Origin: Gillisella vitis
Lineage (GTDB): Bacteria > Pseudomonadota > Alphaproteobacteria > Rhizobiales > Rhizobiaceae
NCBI RefSeq assembly: GCF_021559775.1
Contig: NZ_CP056047.1
Coordinates: 1,798,001-1,862,000 of the forward strand
Direction: 5' to 3'
DNA length: 64,000 nt
Position 1 is the first letter of the stretch; each line of letters begins with the position of its first letter. The position numbers were made by a program, and so were the translations under genes. Under the pieces are notes generated by a model. It was given only the letters and a program-made list of their open reading frames with translations, ran no database searches and was not told the origin of the DNA. Below are positions 44,621-51,828 of this stretch, piece by piece.

Positions 44621-44789
44621 TGCTTTCGACCCTGTCTTTTGGGTTGCCACCACTTAGTGAGTTTTCGTCCACTTCATGTCTCGCGCCTCTGCTACGTTGG
44701 GGACGTAGCGAGGTGCTGCACACGAAGCAGGTGGATGAGGAACCGCGCGGAATGCTTGAAGGCGATAGCCGCCCACCCTCCGCTTCTCC

Positions 44790-44903
44790 TCAGACCGAAG
44801 GGGTTCGGTTCCGGTGCTTGAGAAATTTGCAAAAAGAGATGAGGAGCGGCAGCGTGGTGAGAATCCAACCGGCCAGACTGGCGATGATCGAAACAGCGCT
44901 CAT
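44790..44903 (-). CDS. Tiny membrane protein (37 aa)
   Basis: MSAVSIIASLAGWILTTLPL then LISFCKFLKHRNRTPSV: one membrane helix. ATG overlaps the stop of the gene before as ATGA. Weak ribosome site of its own, so it depends on coupling. Confidence 0.4.
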   Translation of the reverse strand: MSAVSIIASLAGWILTTLPLLISFCKFLKHRNRTPSV

Positions 44904-45040
44904 CTCTGGCGCCTTTCCACGTAGCGGCATTCCCATGCACGCGGCCAGCGAACATAGCCTTCGACCGCATGCTGTGCGTCAAGATCGACCATTGCCGACG
45001 ACAGGTCAGGCTCGGTCGGGCCGCGCAGAGAGGTGTTCAT
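44900..45040 (-). CDS. Small phage early protein (46 aa)
   Basis: MNTSLRGPTEPDLSSAMVDL then DAQHAVEGYVRWPRAWECRY. ATG overlaps the Cro-like stop as TGATG. Function unknown. Confidence 0.45.
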   Translation of the reverse strand: MNTSLRGPTEPDLSSAMVDLDAQHAVEGYVRWPRAWECRYVERRQR

Positions 45041-45237
45041 CATGCCGGCACCTCCGACATGAAGTCGTCAGCTGTGACGGCACCGCCGGTCGCGGTCCTA
45101 ATCTTCGCGATGAGATCAATCCGCGGCGTGCGCTCGCCGCGAATAATGCGGGTGATCGTGGACGGCGCCACGTCGATTCTGGTGGCAAAAGCCACCGGCT
45201 TGATATCGTTGTCGCGGAGATAGGTTTCGAGCTTCAT
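45040..45237 (-). CDS. Cro-like helix-turn-helix regulator
   Basis: 65 residues from ATG 45237. MKLETYLRDNDIKPVAFATR then VAPSTITRIIRGERTPRIDL is a lambda-repressor-like HTH. Divergent from the CI-like gene with the shared operator cluster between, the classical immunity arrangement. First gene of the minus-strand early operon. Confidence 0.85.
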   Translation of the reverse strand: MKLETYLRDNDIKPVAFATRIDVAPSTITRIIRGERTPRIDLIAKIRTATGGAVTADDFMSEVPA

Positions 45238-45241
45238 GCAT

Positions 45242-45320
45242 AGTAATTTGCCATATGGCATATTTTTGTCAACTGGCAATTTGCCATTTGGCTATGGTAT
45301 TTTTTGCCAAATGGAAAATA
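45242..45320. promoter_or_regulatory. Prophage immunity region: three repressor operators
   Basis: Between divergent cro- and cI-type genes. Perfect palindrome TGCCATATGGCA at 45249-45260, imperfect TGCCATTTGGC at 45282-45292 and TGCCAAATGGA at 45305-45315. The same words recur at 47110-47155, which identifies them as operators of one regulator. Confidence 0.78.
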
Positions 45321-45328
45321 GCTAGGCC

Positions 45329-46021
45329 ATGGCAAACAGAATTCGTGAAATCCGAAAGCAGAAGAACGTCACGCTGGAAGAACTGGCGGAGTTGACGGGC
45401 ATCTCCCACACCCATCTTTCGCGCATCCAGGGCGGCTTGCGCGGGCTTAGCCTGGAGAACGTCATCAAGATTGCCAGGGCACTTAAAGTGGAGCCTGTAG
45501 AGATCACCGACGAGTTCGATCACGAGGACCTCGCCCACGCCGGAGATATGCCAGCGTCCATGTTTACGCGGCCACGCGAGGGCGATATAGAGAATCTAAC
45601 GATTGTGTCAGGCGCCGGCGGCGGCGGCCTGTTGTCCGTCCAGTATCGCGAGGATGGCACCCTGGTCGATCCGGCTATGACTGATGGCTTCTGGAGCTTC
45701 CCTGATAGCATTAAGGCAGGCTGGAGAAATCTTGATCATATCAAGGCTCTCCCGGTAATTGGCGACAGCATGGAGCCAACGCTTGCCAAAGGCTCGACTG
45801 TGTTCGTCGATACCGGGCACACGCATCCGAACCCGGAAGATATCTATGCCTGCGATTTCGGCGACGGGCTGGTGATCAAGCGTCTTAAGCTGATACCGCG
45901 CAGCGAGCACATCCTGATTATCTCTGACAATCATGAGCGCTACGGCGATCCCGATGAGCTGCGGCGGGAAGATGTCGTGGTCTACGGTCGCGTCGTTGCT
46001 TGGTTTCAGTGGAGAGGTTGA
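45329..46021 (+). CDS. CI-like repressor with S24 (LexA-type) peptidase domain
   Basis: 230 residues. HTH at about 3-57 (MANRIREIRKQKNVTLEELA; GISHTHLSRIQGGLRGLSLE). The C-terminal S24 domain carries the catalytic Ser147 in GDSMEPTLAKGS and Lys184 in LVIKRLKLIP, with a possible Ala96-Gly97 cleavage site. Intact catalytic dyad means RecA-stimulated self-cleavage, so the element should be SOS-inducible. The stop touches the ATG of the next gene. Confidence 0.92.
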   Translation: MANRIREIRKQKNVTLEELAELTGISHTHLSRIQGGLRGLSLENVIKIARALKVEPVEITDEFDHEDLAHAGDMPASMFTRPREGDIENLTIVSGAGGGGLLSVQYREDGTLVDPAMTDGFWSFPDSIKAGWRNLDHIKALPVIGDSMEPTLAKGSTVFVDTGHTHPNPEDIYACDFGDGLVIKRLKLIPRSEHILIISDNHERYGDPDELRREDVVVYGRVVAWFQWRG

Positions 46022-46489
46022 ATGTTCGCATTTATGGCCGCATGGCCGACCTGGTCGATCTATGCCCTCGTCGGAGGCCTGTTTGGCCTGTGCGGCGGAC
46101 TGATAGGCGCCTTACTGTTTCAGCGCCATCCCAAGATTGCTGGAGGTTTGGCTATCGTTTGCGCTGCTATATCAGGACAAGTCACTGACCGTTTCGTGAT
46201 GCCACAGATCACAAACGACCTCGCAAACGCTGATTTGCCAAAGAAAATTGACGACGTGACAACAATGAACAAGGTCGAGATCGAAAAACATAAGGTTCGA
46301 TATTTGTTTTCGGTCGATCCCAGCGTTCATGTCGTTTCAGGCGACGAATTAAGATCCAAGATCTTGCCCTCGGCATGTGCATATTGGAAACCAAAATTCG
46401 CATCGGGAGAGTTTCAGTCTGCCGAATATGCATACAGCTTCGCGGATGGATCAGCAAAATTCTTGCTGACACAGGATAACTGCAAATGA
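46022..46489 (+). CDS. Membrane protein co-transcribed with the repressor
   Basis: 155 residues beginning directly after the repressor stop (TGAATG). Three or so N-terminal membrane helices (WSIYALVGGLFGLCGGLIGA; IAGGLAIVCAAISGQV) precede a soluble Cys-containing C-terminal domain. Since it shares the maintenance transcript it should be made in lysogens; superinfection exclusion or another conversion role is an inference from that position. Confidence 0.72.
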   Translation: MFAFMAAWPTWSIYALVGGLFGLCGGLIGALLFQRHPKIAGGLAIVCAAISGQVTDRFVMPQITNDLANADLPKKIDDVTTMNKVEIEKHKVRYLFSVDPSVHVVSGDELRSKILPSACAYWKPKFASGEFQSAEYAYSFADGSAKFLLTQDNCK

Positions 46490-46720
46490 TTTTGCCTCAA
46501 TCAATAACCGGGCGCCTTTGGTTTTTCATAGTCACTGGTGCGATCTGGCTCACGGCACTCTCAGCTACCAGGTCGATTTTGGGCCTCGGCAACTAAAATG
46601 CTCTTGGAATAAGCTGTTAAAATTTTTCTTTTCAAGGCGATCCAACCCTTCCAATTACTCCTCTCAGAGCAAGAGCCTTTTAAACAAAGAACCCTTTAGA
46701 AATTCAGCTTTATAGATTGG
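46490..46720. other. AT-richer intergenic stretch between convergent genes
   Basis: No gene supported. Contains several A/T-rich words and ends at the iteron pair. No clear terminator stem was found. Confidence 0.35.
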
Positions 46721-46764
46721 ACCCGCAGATCTGCGACCCTACTAACCCGCAGATTTGCGACCCT
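46721..46764. repeat. Pair of iteron-like direct repeats with internal palindrome
   Basis: ACCCGCAGATCTGCGACCCT at 46721-46740 and ACCCGCAGATTTGCGACCCT at 46745-46764: 20-base repeats at a 24-base period, one mismatch, each centred on CGCAGATCTGCG. They overlap the end of the HTH gene at 46763. Confidence 0.75.
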
Positions 46765-47095
46765 AACCGAAATCGAACGGCAGACGAATCGAATAGCTGT
46801 TTGATTTTCGATGCTGCCTGAAAACAATCAAAACGCCCTCGCTTTCAAGCTCGGCAACCGCCCGTAAAACCTTGTCTTCGGACATGGCTAGCCGCTTGGC
46901 AATCTCCTTGATCCCATACCAGCAACATTGGTCATTTCCGTTCATTCGCTTGGCAAGCCAATAGCCGACGCGAAATGCGCGGTCCGATAGCGCGTCCATC
47001 TCACAGATGAAATCAAGCCACTTTCTGCGCTTGTCATAGAAGGCTGCGGCCGCTTGGCCGTCGTCGGTTTTCTTCAGCATGCCTTCTTGTGCCAT
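46763..47095 (-). CDS. Winged-helix protein, possible phage replication initiator
   Basis: 110 residues from ATG 47095 (an ATG at 47080 is also possible). RRKWLDFICEMDALSDRAFR; then IKEIAKRLAMSEDKVLRAVA and LESEGVLIVFRQHRKSNSYS, a winged-helix with wing, like N-terminal domains of phage O-type or RepA-like initiators. Its promoter carries two CI-type operators, and iterons overlap its 3' end. Both are expected for a controlled initiator gene. Confidence 0.72.
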   Translation of the reverse strand: MAQEGMLKKTDDGQAAAAFYDKRRKWLDFICEMDALSDRAFRVGYWLAKRMNGNDQCCWYGIKEIAKRLAMSEDKVLRAVAELESEGVLIVFRQHRKSNSYSIRLPFDFG

Positions 47096-47109
47096 ACAGC
47101 AAAAATATT

Positions 47110-47155
47110 TGCCATATGGCATTTTGCCGCTTGTCAATTTATTTGCCATGTGGCA
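47110..47155. promoter_or_regulatory. Second repressor operator cluster
   Basis: TGCCATATGGCA at 47110-47121, identical to the operator at 45249, and TGCCATGTGGCA at 47144-47155. It lies between the winged-helix gene (minus) and the early plus-strand genes, so it can control both directions. Confidence 0.75.
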
Positions 47156-47225
47156 CATTTTCTTCATTAACAGCGACACGAAGAAGCGAAAGCTGATCTG
47201 TCGCGGATCTGGATGGGGAAATCCA

Positions 47226-47468
47226 ATGGCATTTGTGACGCGCTTTACGATCCAGCGGATCAACGACCGGTACCAGACCGAATTCTACATGAACGCCGAC
47301 CAATGGTCGCAAGACGAGGCGGATGCTGAAGAATTTCGCACGGCAGCCAAGGCCCAGCGCCGCGCTGATCGCGTCGGCGGCGAGGTCTGCGAATACCAGC
47401 GGCCCGCCACATGGCTTGAAGCTGAGATGGCCGCCCGTCAATTCCAATTTCTCGACGCTGCGGAGTGA
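47226..47468 (+). CDS. Phage early hypothetical protein (80 aa)
   Basis: MAFVTRFTIQRINDRYQTEF start; acidic and helical. First gene of the rightward early operon behind the second operator cluster. The frame extends upstream but that part crosses the operators. Stop overlaps the next start (TGATG). Confidence 0.65.
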   Translation: MAFVTRFTIQRINDRYQTEFYMNADQWSQDEADAEEFRTAAKAQRRADRVGGEVCEYQRPATWLEAEMAARQFQFLDAAE

Positions 47469-47686
47469 TGCCCATGCAAGACAACATGCAAACCTATCGC
47501 CAGTTCCTCAACGCACAGCAGCTTGCCGAACGGCTTCTTACGAAGCACGTCACGGAAGCTTCCGAGGGGCAGGAAAACGAGTTCTATGCCGAATATGTTG
47601 GAAAGGCATTCCACGACCTCGCAGCAAGCCTCGGCTATCGCGTCGAGCCTGCTGAATTGCTCCAGCGCGTTGAGGCGGTCAGCTAA
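47468..47686 (+). CDS. Phage early hypothetical protein (72 aa)
   Basis: MPMQDNMQTYRQFLNAQQLA start; helical protein of the early operon. ATG overlaps the preceding stop and its own stop overlaps the next ATG (TAATG). Confidence 0.62.
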   Translation: MPMQDNMQTYRQFLNAQQLAERLLTKHVTEASEGQENEFYAEYVGKAFHDLAASLGYRVEPAELLQRVEAVS

Positions 47687-48036
47687 TGGTGGCGCATCTC
47701 GACAATATCGAACGCCTTTTCGATGCAGTGAAGAACCTTCGAGACGAGCGCAGCAAGATGCAGAAGCTGCCCGATAGAGCCTTGCACGCCAATGGTCCAA
47801 AGGCCACCCAAAAGGCAAATGTCGATCTAAATTGGCAAGCCTTTCACATCAACAGGGTGGAGCATTCCCTCCACACTATCGCTGTTGATTGCGGTTACGC
47901 CGATGTCCGTGAAGAAAGCCATTACCGCAAGTACCGCGTCAGGCTGACCGGACTCCACGACTATGAGGTTGTTCCGATGAAACCGAGAGGTCTCCATACG
48001 GGCAGCATCAGAGACGAGGAAGTTTCCGATGCCTGA
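47686..48036 (+). CDS. Phage early hypothetical protein (116 aa)
   Basis: MVAHLDNIERLFDAVKNLRD start; DVREESHYRKYRVRLTGLHD near the end. No family recognised; coupled on both sides in the early operon. Confidence 0.62.
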   Translation: MVAHLDNIERLFDAVKNLRDERSKMQKLPDRALHANGPKATQKANVDLNWQAFHINRVEHSLHTIAVDCGYADVREESHYRKYRVRLTGLHDYEVVPMKPRGLHTGSIRDEEVSDA

Positions 48037-48226
48037 TATCGACGCCAAGATCGCCGATCTCAACGCCAAGGTATCCGTTGCTCAAAAGGCCAGACACCGG
48101 CAGTTTCTGGGCATCCTCTCTTTCAAGCTGCTGATCGCATTCTGCGGGCTTCTGACAATCCTTCATCATGTCGATCAGCAACACAAGCGGCTCGATCTCA
48201 TCCACCTAGAACAGGTGGCGTCATGA
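48029..48226 (+). CDS. Small phage membrane protein (65 aa)
   Basis: Coiled-coil N-terminus (MPDIDAKIADLNAKVSVAQK) and one membrane helix (LLIAFCGLLTILHHV). Overlaps the previous gene by 8 bases and the next by 4. Confidence 0.62.
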   Translation: MPDIDAKIADLNAKVSVAQKARHRQFLGILSFKLLIAFCGLLTILHHVDQQHKRLDLIHLEQVAS

Positions 48227-48477
48227 GCAAAGTAATCGATCCTGTTGGAACCGCGGAACACATCAGCGAGACCGCCGCCCGGGTTCTGGAACAGACGAAA
48301 CATGCCATGGAGGCGAAGAAAATGGAAAATGCAATTCAAGTTCATACGCCGCATCAGATCGCAGCTGCACAGGTGGCGCGTACCGTCACCCCAATGGAAA
48401 TGCTCGACCGGGCGGCCTCCTCTGGCGCCGGGGTCGAAACCCTCACCCAACCCATGGCACTGCGAAGCAAATGGTGA
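48223..48477 (+). pseudogene. ERF-type recombinase, N-terminal fragment
   Basis: 84 residues. VTPMEMLDRAASSGAGVETL then MALRSKW matches the start of ERF-family single-strand annealing proteins of rhizobial phages, which continue with an LQEKWE-like helix and about 150 more residues. Here the frame ends and integrase sequence begins within 7 bases, so the rest was deleted. Confidence 0.62.
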
Positions 48478-48848
48478 TTGCCCAATCTGAGACCGGCGCC
48501 AAAAGCTTCATGGTGATGGAATACTGCCAGCCTTTTTCGATCAAAGGCCTCGGCCAATGGTTCCGGAAGAGATACGAAGAGGCTGGCCTGACGCACTGTT
48601 CAGCTCATGGGCTGAGAAAGGCAGGAGCAACGATCGCAGCGGAGAACGGCGCGACTGAGGAGCAGTTGAAAGCGATATTCGGATGGGAGAACGCGAAGGA
48701 GGCAAATCTCTATACGCGGAAGGCTCGACAAAAGCTGATTGCCAGCGGGACTATGTCGCTCTTAAACTTCGGCGAGAGCGTGAATATCCACATAGGGAAA
48801 AGTACACCAAATTCCGGGTGTAATGATAAGAACCAAAATACCAAGTAA
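48471..48848 (+). pseudogene. Tyrosine-recombinase integrase, C-terminal fragment
   Basis: 125 residues, about one third of an integrase. It keeps HGLRKAGATIAAENGATEEQ (His-x-x-Arg box), IFGWENAKEANLYTRKA (Gly-Trp and the Tyr nucleophile), but lacks the SAM-like N-terminal domain and the first catalytic Arg. It points at and ends 12 bases before tRNA-Cys, the normal place for the integrase of this element, so it cannot excise by itself. Confidence 0.82.
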
Positions 48849-48860
48849 AATCAAAGGAAA

Positions 48861-48934
48861 TGGAGGCCTCGCCCGGAATCGAACCGGGGTGCAAGGATTT
48901 GCAGTCCTCTGCGTAACCACTCCGCCACGAGGCC
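48861..48934 (-). tRNA. tRNA-Cys (anticodon GCA)
   Basis: 74 bases including encoded CCA. Acceptor stem GGCCTCG/CGAGGCC, D-loop region GGCGGAGTGGTTA, anticodon loop ACTGCAAAT, T-loop GGTTCGATTCC. The likely integration target of the prophage; no second partial copy was found in the window. Confidence 0.96.
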
Positions 48935-49146
48935 ATTCCATAACTTAAAAGCGTGTGGTGACGGGCATTTAGAACGGATCGAAAAGAAGCGCAAGAGGAA
49001 TTTCCGAAAAACCTCGTTCTAAAATTTCTGAAACTATATTCGAGCCGGGTTCCGCAGGAATAATGAGACAGAAAGTCTAAAATTGCCTCCAGTTCGGCAT
49101 ACCCTGTGCAGAAACGATGGAGCCACACATCATCCTTGACTCTTCA

Positions 49147-49189
49147 TTGACAAGAACATAACAAGAACAATATAGCGTATCGATACGCT
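49147..49189 (+). promoter_or_regulatory. Sigma70-type promoter overlapping a 16-bp palindrome
   Basis: TTGACA at 49147-49152 and TATAGC at 49171-49176 (18-base spacer). AGCGTATCGATACGCT at 49174-49189 is a perfect palindrome covering the -10/+1 area, a good operator candidate for the gene at 49220. Confidence 0.5.
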
Positions 49190-49219
49190 GACAGCCTGCT
49201 TTCACAGGAGATCTTCGAT

Positions 49220-49480
49220 ATGTGCTCAAAGTCTGGTTCCCCGGAAGCCGACCGGATTGCTCATCTTATTGAATGGCACGACGGCGATGCAAGAGCCGCC
49301 ATCGCCACGCTCTTGGACGATGTGCATCATTTGCGTCAGCAATTGGCAATTGCGTCAAATGCAATCAGTCTTGGTTATACGAGAGGATGGGTACCAATCG
49401 ATGAGGTGAACTGTATGAGGGATATCATCGGCGGCACCATACCACCCATCGCCATGGCAGATCATGACGCGACTGCATAA
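49220..49480 (+). CDS. Hypothetical protein (86 aa)
   Basis: MCSKSGSPEADRIAHLIEWH start, Ala-rich helices, C-terminus IIGGTIPPIAMADHDATA. Ribosome site AGGAG 9 bases upstream and a promoter with palindrome before it. No family known to me. First host-side gene past the tRNA. Confidence 0.6.
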   Translation: MCSKSGSPEADRIAHLIEWHDGDARAAIATLLDDVHHLRQQLAIASNAISLGYTRGWVPIDEVNCMRDIIGGTIPPIAMADHDATA

Positions 49481-49560
49481 TCCCTCAAACCGGTGACGGT
49501 TAAAAATTACGCAACAAATACAGAGCGTTACGGCGTATTTTGTGCGTTTGTCCTTTCAGG
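49478..49560. repeat. Dispersed rhizobial palindromic repeat, copy R2 (degenerate)
   Basis: GCATAATCCCTCAAACCGGT ... GAGCGTTACGGCGTATTTTGTGCG shares order and words with R5 at 61.4 kb; the right arm of the stem is degraded. Confidence 0.6.
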
Positions 49561-49593
49561 AAAGCCGGGACTCCACTTTCCCCAAGACAAATT

Positions 49594-50355
49594 CTAGGCC
49601 TTCAGCTTGTAGCCGGTGCGGAACATCCAGGTCAGCACAGCAAGGCAGAGGGTCAGGAACAGGCCGATCATCGCCAGACTGATCAGTGGATTGATATCCG
49701 CCTCCCCGAAGAAGCTCCAACGGAAACCACTCACCAGGTAGAAGACCGGGTTTAAGTGACTGATCATCTGCCAGACAGGTGGCAAAGCGTTGATCGAGTA
49801 GAATGTCCCACCCAGAAAGGTCAGCGGCGGGATGACCAGCATCGGCACCATGCTCAATTGTTCGAAATTCTTCGCCCATATGCCGATGATGAAACCCGCC
49901 ATGCTGAAGGACATCGCCGTTAAAGCCATAAAGACCAGCATCAGCACCGGATGATCCACCCGGATATCGACGAACAGCGTCGATGTGGCCAGAATGATCA
50001 GGCCGACGATCATCCCCTTGGTGGTCGCCGCCCCGACATAGCCCAGCAGAACCTCACCCAACGAAATCGGCGCCGAGAGAATTTCATAGATGGTACCGGT
50101 GAATTTGGGAAAATAGATGCCATTGGCGCCATTGGATATGCATTGCGAAATCAGCGTCAGCATGATCAGTCCCGGCGTAATGAACCCGCCATATCCCACC
50201 GCAGTTCCGGTCTGCATTTTCGTGCCAATCGCCGCACCGAACACGATGAAATAAAGTGCGGTCGACACGACAGGAGAAATCAGGCTCTGCATCAGGGTGC
50301 GGCGCATCCGTTGCATTTCGGCCCGGTAGATGGCCCAGACTGCGGTATAATTCAT
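49594..50355 (-). CDS. ABC-2 type exporter permease (YadH/NodJ-like)
   Basis: 253 residues with six membrane helices. [46 protein letters not shown]-type loop [39 protein letters not shown], which closely matches the E. coli YadH pattern. Start overlaps the ATPase stop by four bases. Forms a homodimeric exporter with the adjacent ATPase; substrate unknown. Confidence 0.9.
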   Translation of the reverse strand: MNYTAVWAIYRAEMQRMRRTLMQSLISPVVSTALYFIVFGAAIGTKMQTGTAVGYGGFITPGLIMLTLISQCISNGANGIYFPKFTGTIYEILSAPISLGEVLLGYVGAATTKGMIVGLIILATSTLFVDIRVDHPVLMLVFMALTAMSFSMAGFIIGIWAKNFEQLSMVPMLVIPPLTFLGGTFYSINALPPVWQMISHLNPVFYLVSGFRWSFFGEADINPLISLAMIGLFLTLCLAVLTWMFRTGYKLKA

Positions 50356-51278
50356 GATTTCCCCCCGGTCAGCGAAACGAAAATATCCTCGAGCGAGGTT
50401 TGCCTGGTGGAGATGTCGACCACAGCGATGCTGGAGGTTTCCAACGCCGTCAAAAGCGCCATCAAGGCGCCGGGCGTTGCCTGCGGCTCATAATCGTAAA
50501 CGATCTGGCGACCTTCGCCCGCGAGGCTGAGGCGCCATTCGTCCAGCCGCCCCGGCAGGCTTTTCAGCGGCTCGGCCAGGTCCAGGATCATCTGCTTGCG
50601 GCCAAGCTTGCGCATCAGCGCCACCTTGTCCTCCACCAGCAGCACCTCACCCTGGTTGATGATGCCGATCCGGTCGGCAATCTCCTCGGCCTCCTCGATA
50701 TAATGGGTGGTGAGAATGATGGTGACGCCCCGGCTGCGCAGATCGCGCACCAGGTTCCACATATCGCGGCGGAGCGCGACGTCGACCCCCGCCGTCGGTT
50801 CATCCAGAAACAGCACGCGCGGCTCATGGGACAGCGCCTTGGCGATCAGCACCCGGCGCTTCATGCCGCCGGAAAGCTCCCGCAGCACCGCATCGCGCTT
50901 TTCCCAGAGCGACAGGGATTTCAATATTCCCTCAAGATAGGCTGGATCGGCCTTGCGCCCATGCAGACCGCGCGAAAAGGCCACAGTATTCCACACAGTC
51001 TCAAACTGATCCGTGGTCAGTTCCTGCGGCACGAGGCCAATCAGCGCCCGGGTCTGGCGAAAATCCTGAACGACATCGTAACCATCAACAACAACCGTTC
51101 CAGATGTGGGATTGACGATGCCGCATATGATGGAAATCAGCGTGGTTTTGCCCGCGCCATTGGGGCCGAGCAGAGCGAGGATCTCGCCCTCCTCGATCTC
51201 CAGCGACACATCCTTCAATGCCGAAAAACCGGTGGAATAGGTCTTGGTGAGGGACTTGATCGATACGATAGACGCCAT
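50352..51278 (-). CDS. ABC-2 type exporter ATP-binding protein (YadG/NodI-like)
   Basis: 308 residues from ATG 51278 ([20 protein letters not shown]). Walker [13 protein letters not shown], signature [15 protein letters not shown], Walker [14 protein letters not shown]-loop [13 protein letters not shown]-terminal extension ends [20 protein letters not shown], typical of drug/polysaccharide exporters. The long frame upstream of 51278 is not supported. Confidence 0.92.
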   Translation of the reverse strand: MASIVSIKSLTKTYSTGFSALKDVSLEIEEGEILALLGPNGAGKTTLISIICGIVNPTSGTVVVDGYDVVQDFRQTRALIGLVPQELTTDQFETVWNTVAFSRGLHGRKADPAYLEGILKSLSLWEKRDAVLRELSGGMKRRVLIAKALSHEPRVLFLDEPTAGVDVALRRDMWNLVRDLRSRGVTIILTTHYIEEAEEIADRIGIINQGEVLLVEDKVALMRKLGRKQMILDLAEPLKSLPGRLDEWRLSLAGEGRQIVYDYEPQATPGALMALLTALETSSIAVVDISTRQTSLEDIFVSLTGGKS

Positions 51279-51479
51279 GCTTGCAGACAATCCTGAACGT
51301 CCGCCTCCTGGACTGTCGAGACAATGCGACAACACGGACCTTGCCATGCGCCCCACCGGTCTCCACTCCCGGAAACGGACTATGTGCAACAGAGGCGCCT
51401 ATATAGCACGGCTCCTTGAACCGGCCACCGCTATAGGAGAAATCTTTTGTAAAAGAACACATCCACACATATGCAAATG

Positions 51480-51668
51480 GTCGCAATAGACACGGTTTCG
51501 TCGGCCTGGCTTGGCCAGGTAGAGATATTGATCGGCCGCATGCAGGTCATAGTCGAAGACCACACGCCCACCCACTTCCGTCACCCCGATGGAAACCGTG
51601 ACCGTCACATGACCACTGTTCAGGATCACCTGTCTGTGTGAGAGATCGAGATGAAATCTGTCACAAGC
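51480..51668 (-). pseudogene. Remnant of a GGDEF (diguanylate cyclase) domain C-terminus
   Basis: The minus strand reads DRFHLDLSHRQVILNSGHVT then VTVSIGVTEVGGR and HAADQYLYLAKPGRRNRVYC: the last beta-alpha units of a GGDEF domain, with the AD-x-x-LY-x-AK-x-x-GRNRV hallmark. A TAA stop lies just upstream, and the GG(D/E)EF active loop is absent. It is downstream of, and in line with, the two-receiver protein at 51829. Confidence 0.72.
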
Positions 51669-51674
51669 TGTTTA

Positions 51675-51770
51675 GCGCTTAAATCCGTCATTCCTTAAAT
51701 CCGAATAGATTTAAGGAATGACGCAGAATATAGAAAGTGTTGCAGCGCCGCCTATAAAAAAACGCACTGG
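51675..51770. repeat. Dispersed rhizobial palindromic repeat, copy R3
   Basis: Perfect 15-bp stem GTCATTCCTTAAATC (51687-51701) with 51708-51722, followed by ATAGAAAGTGTTGCAGCGCC and AACGCAC words shared with R5. It lies between the response regulator and the GGDEF remnant. Confidence 0.72.
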
Positions 51771-51828
51771 TCTGTAATATCAAGACGACGTTTCTGATGC
51801 ACCTTCATCTTCATATTAGGTAGGAAGA

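Larger units (their letters stand above)
20804..48861. mobile_element. Siphovirus-type prophage remnant (tail + lysis + regulation, no head genes) at tRNA-Cys
   Basis: Runs from the lysis cassette to the integrase fragment beside tRNA-Cys. Late genes are on the minus strand in the order connector remnant, tail tube, chaperones, tape measure, tail tip, fibres, lysis; early genes diverge from a repressor near 45.3 kb. No terminase, portal, protease or capsid gene is present. The far attachment site could not be found by eye, so the left limit is set at the last phage gene and is uncertain. Confidence 0.88.

Noticed and set aside
44310-44723. 137-codon minus-strand frame
   Set aside because: It has no conserved pattern; the neighbouring frame, despite two TGA codons, gives the recognisable phage protein sequence.
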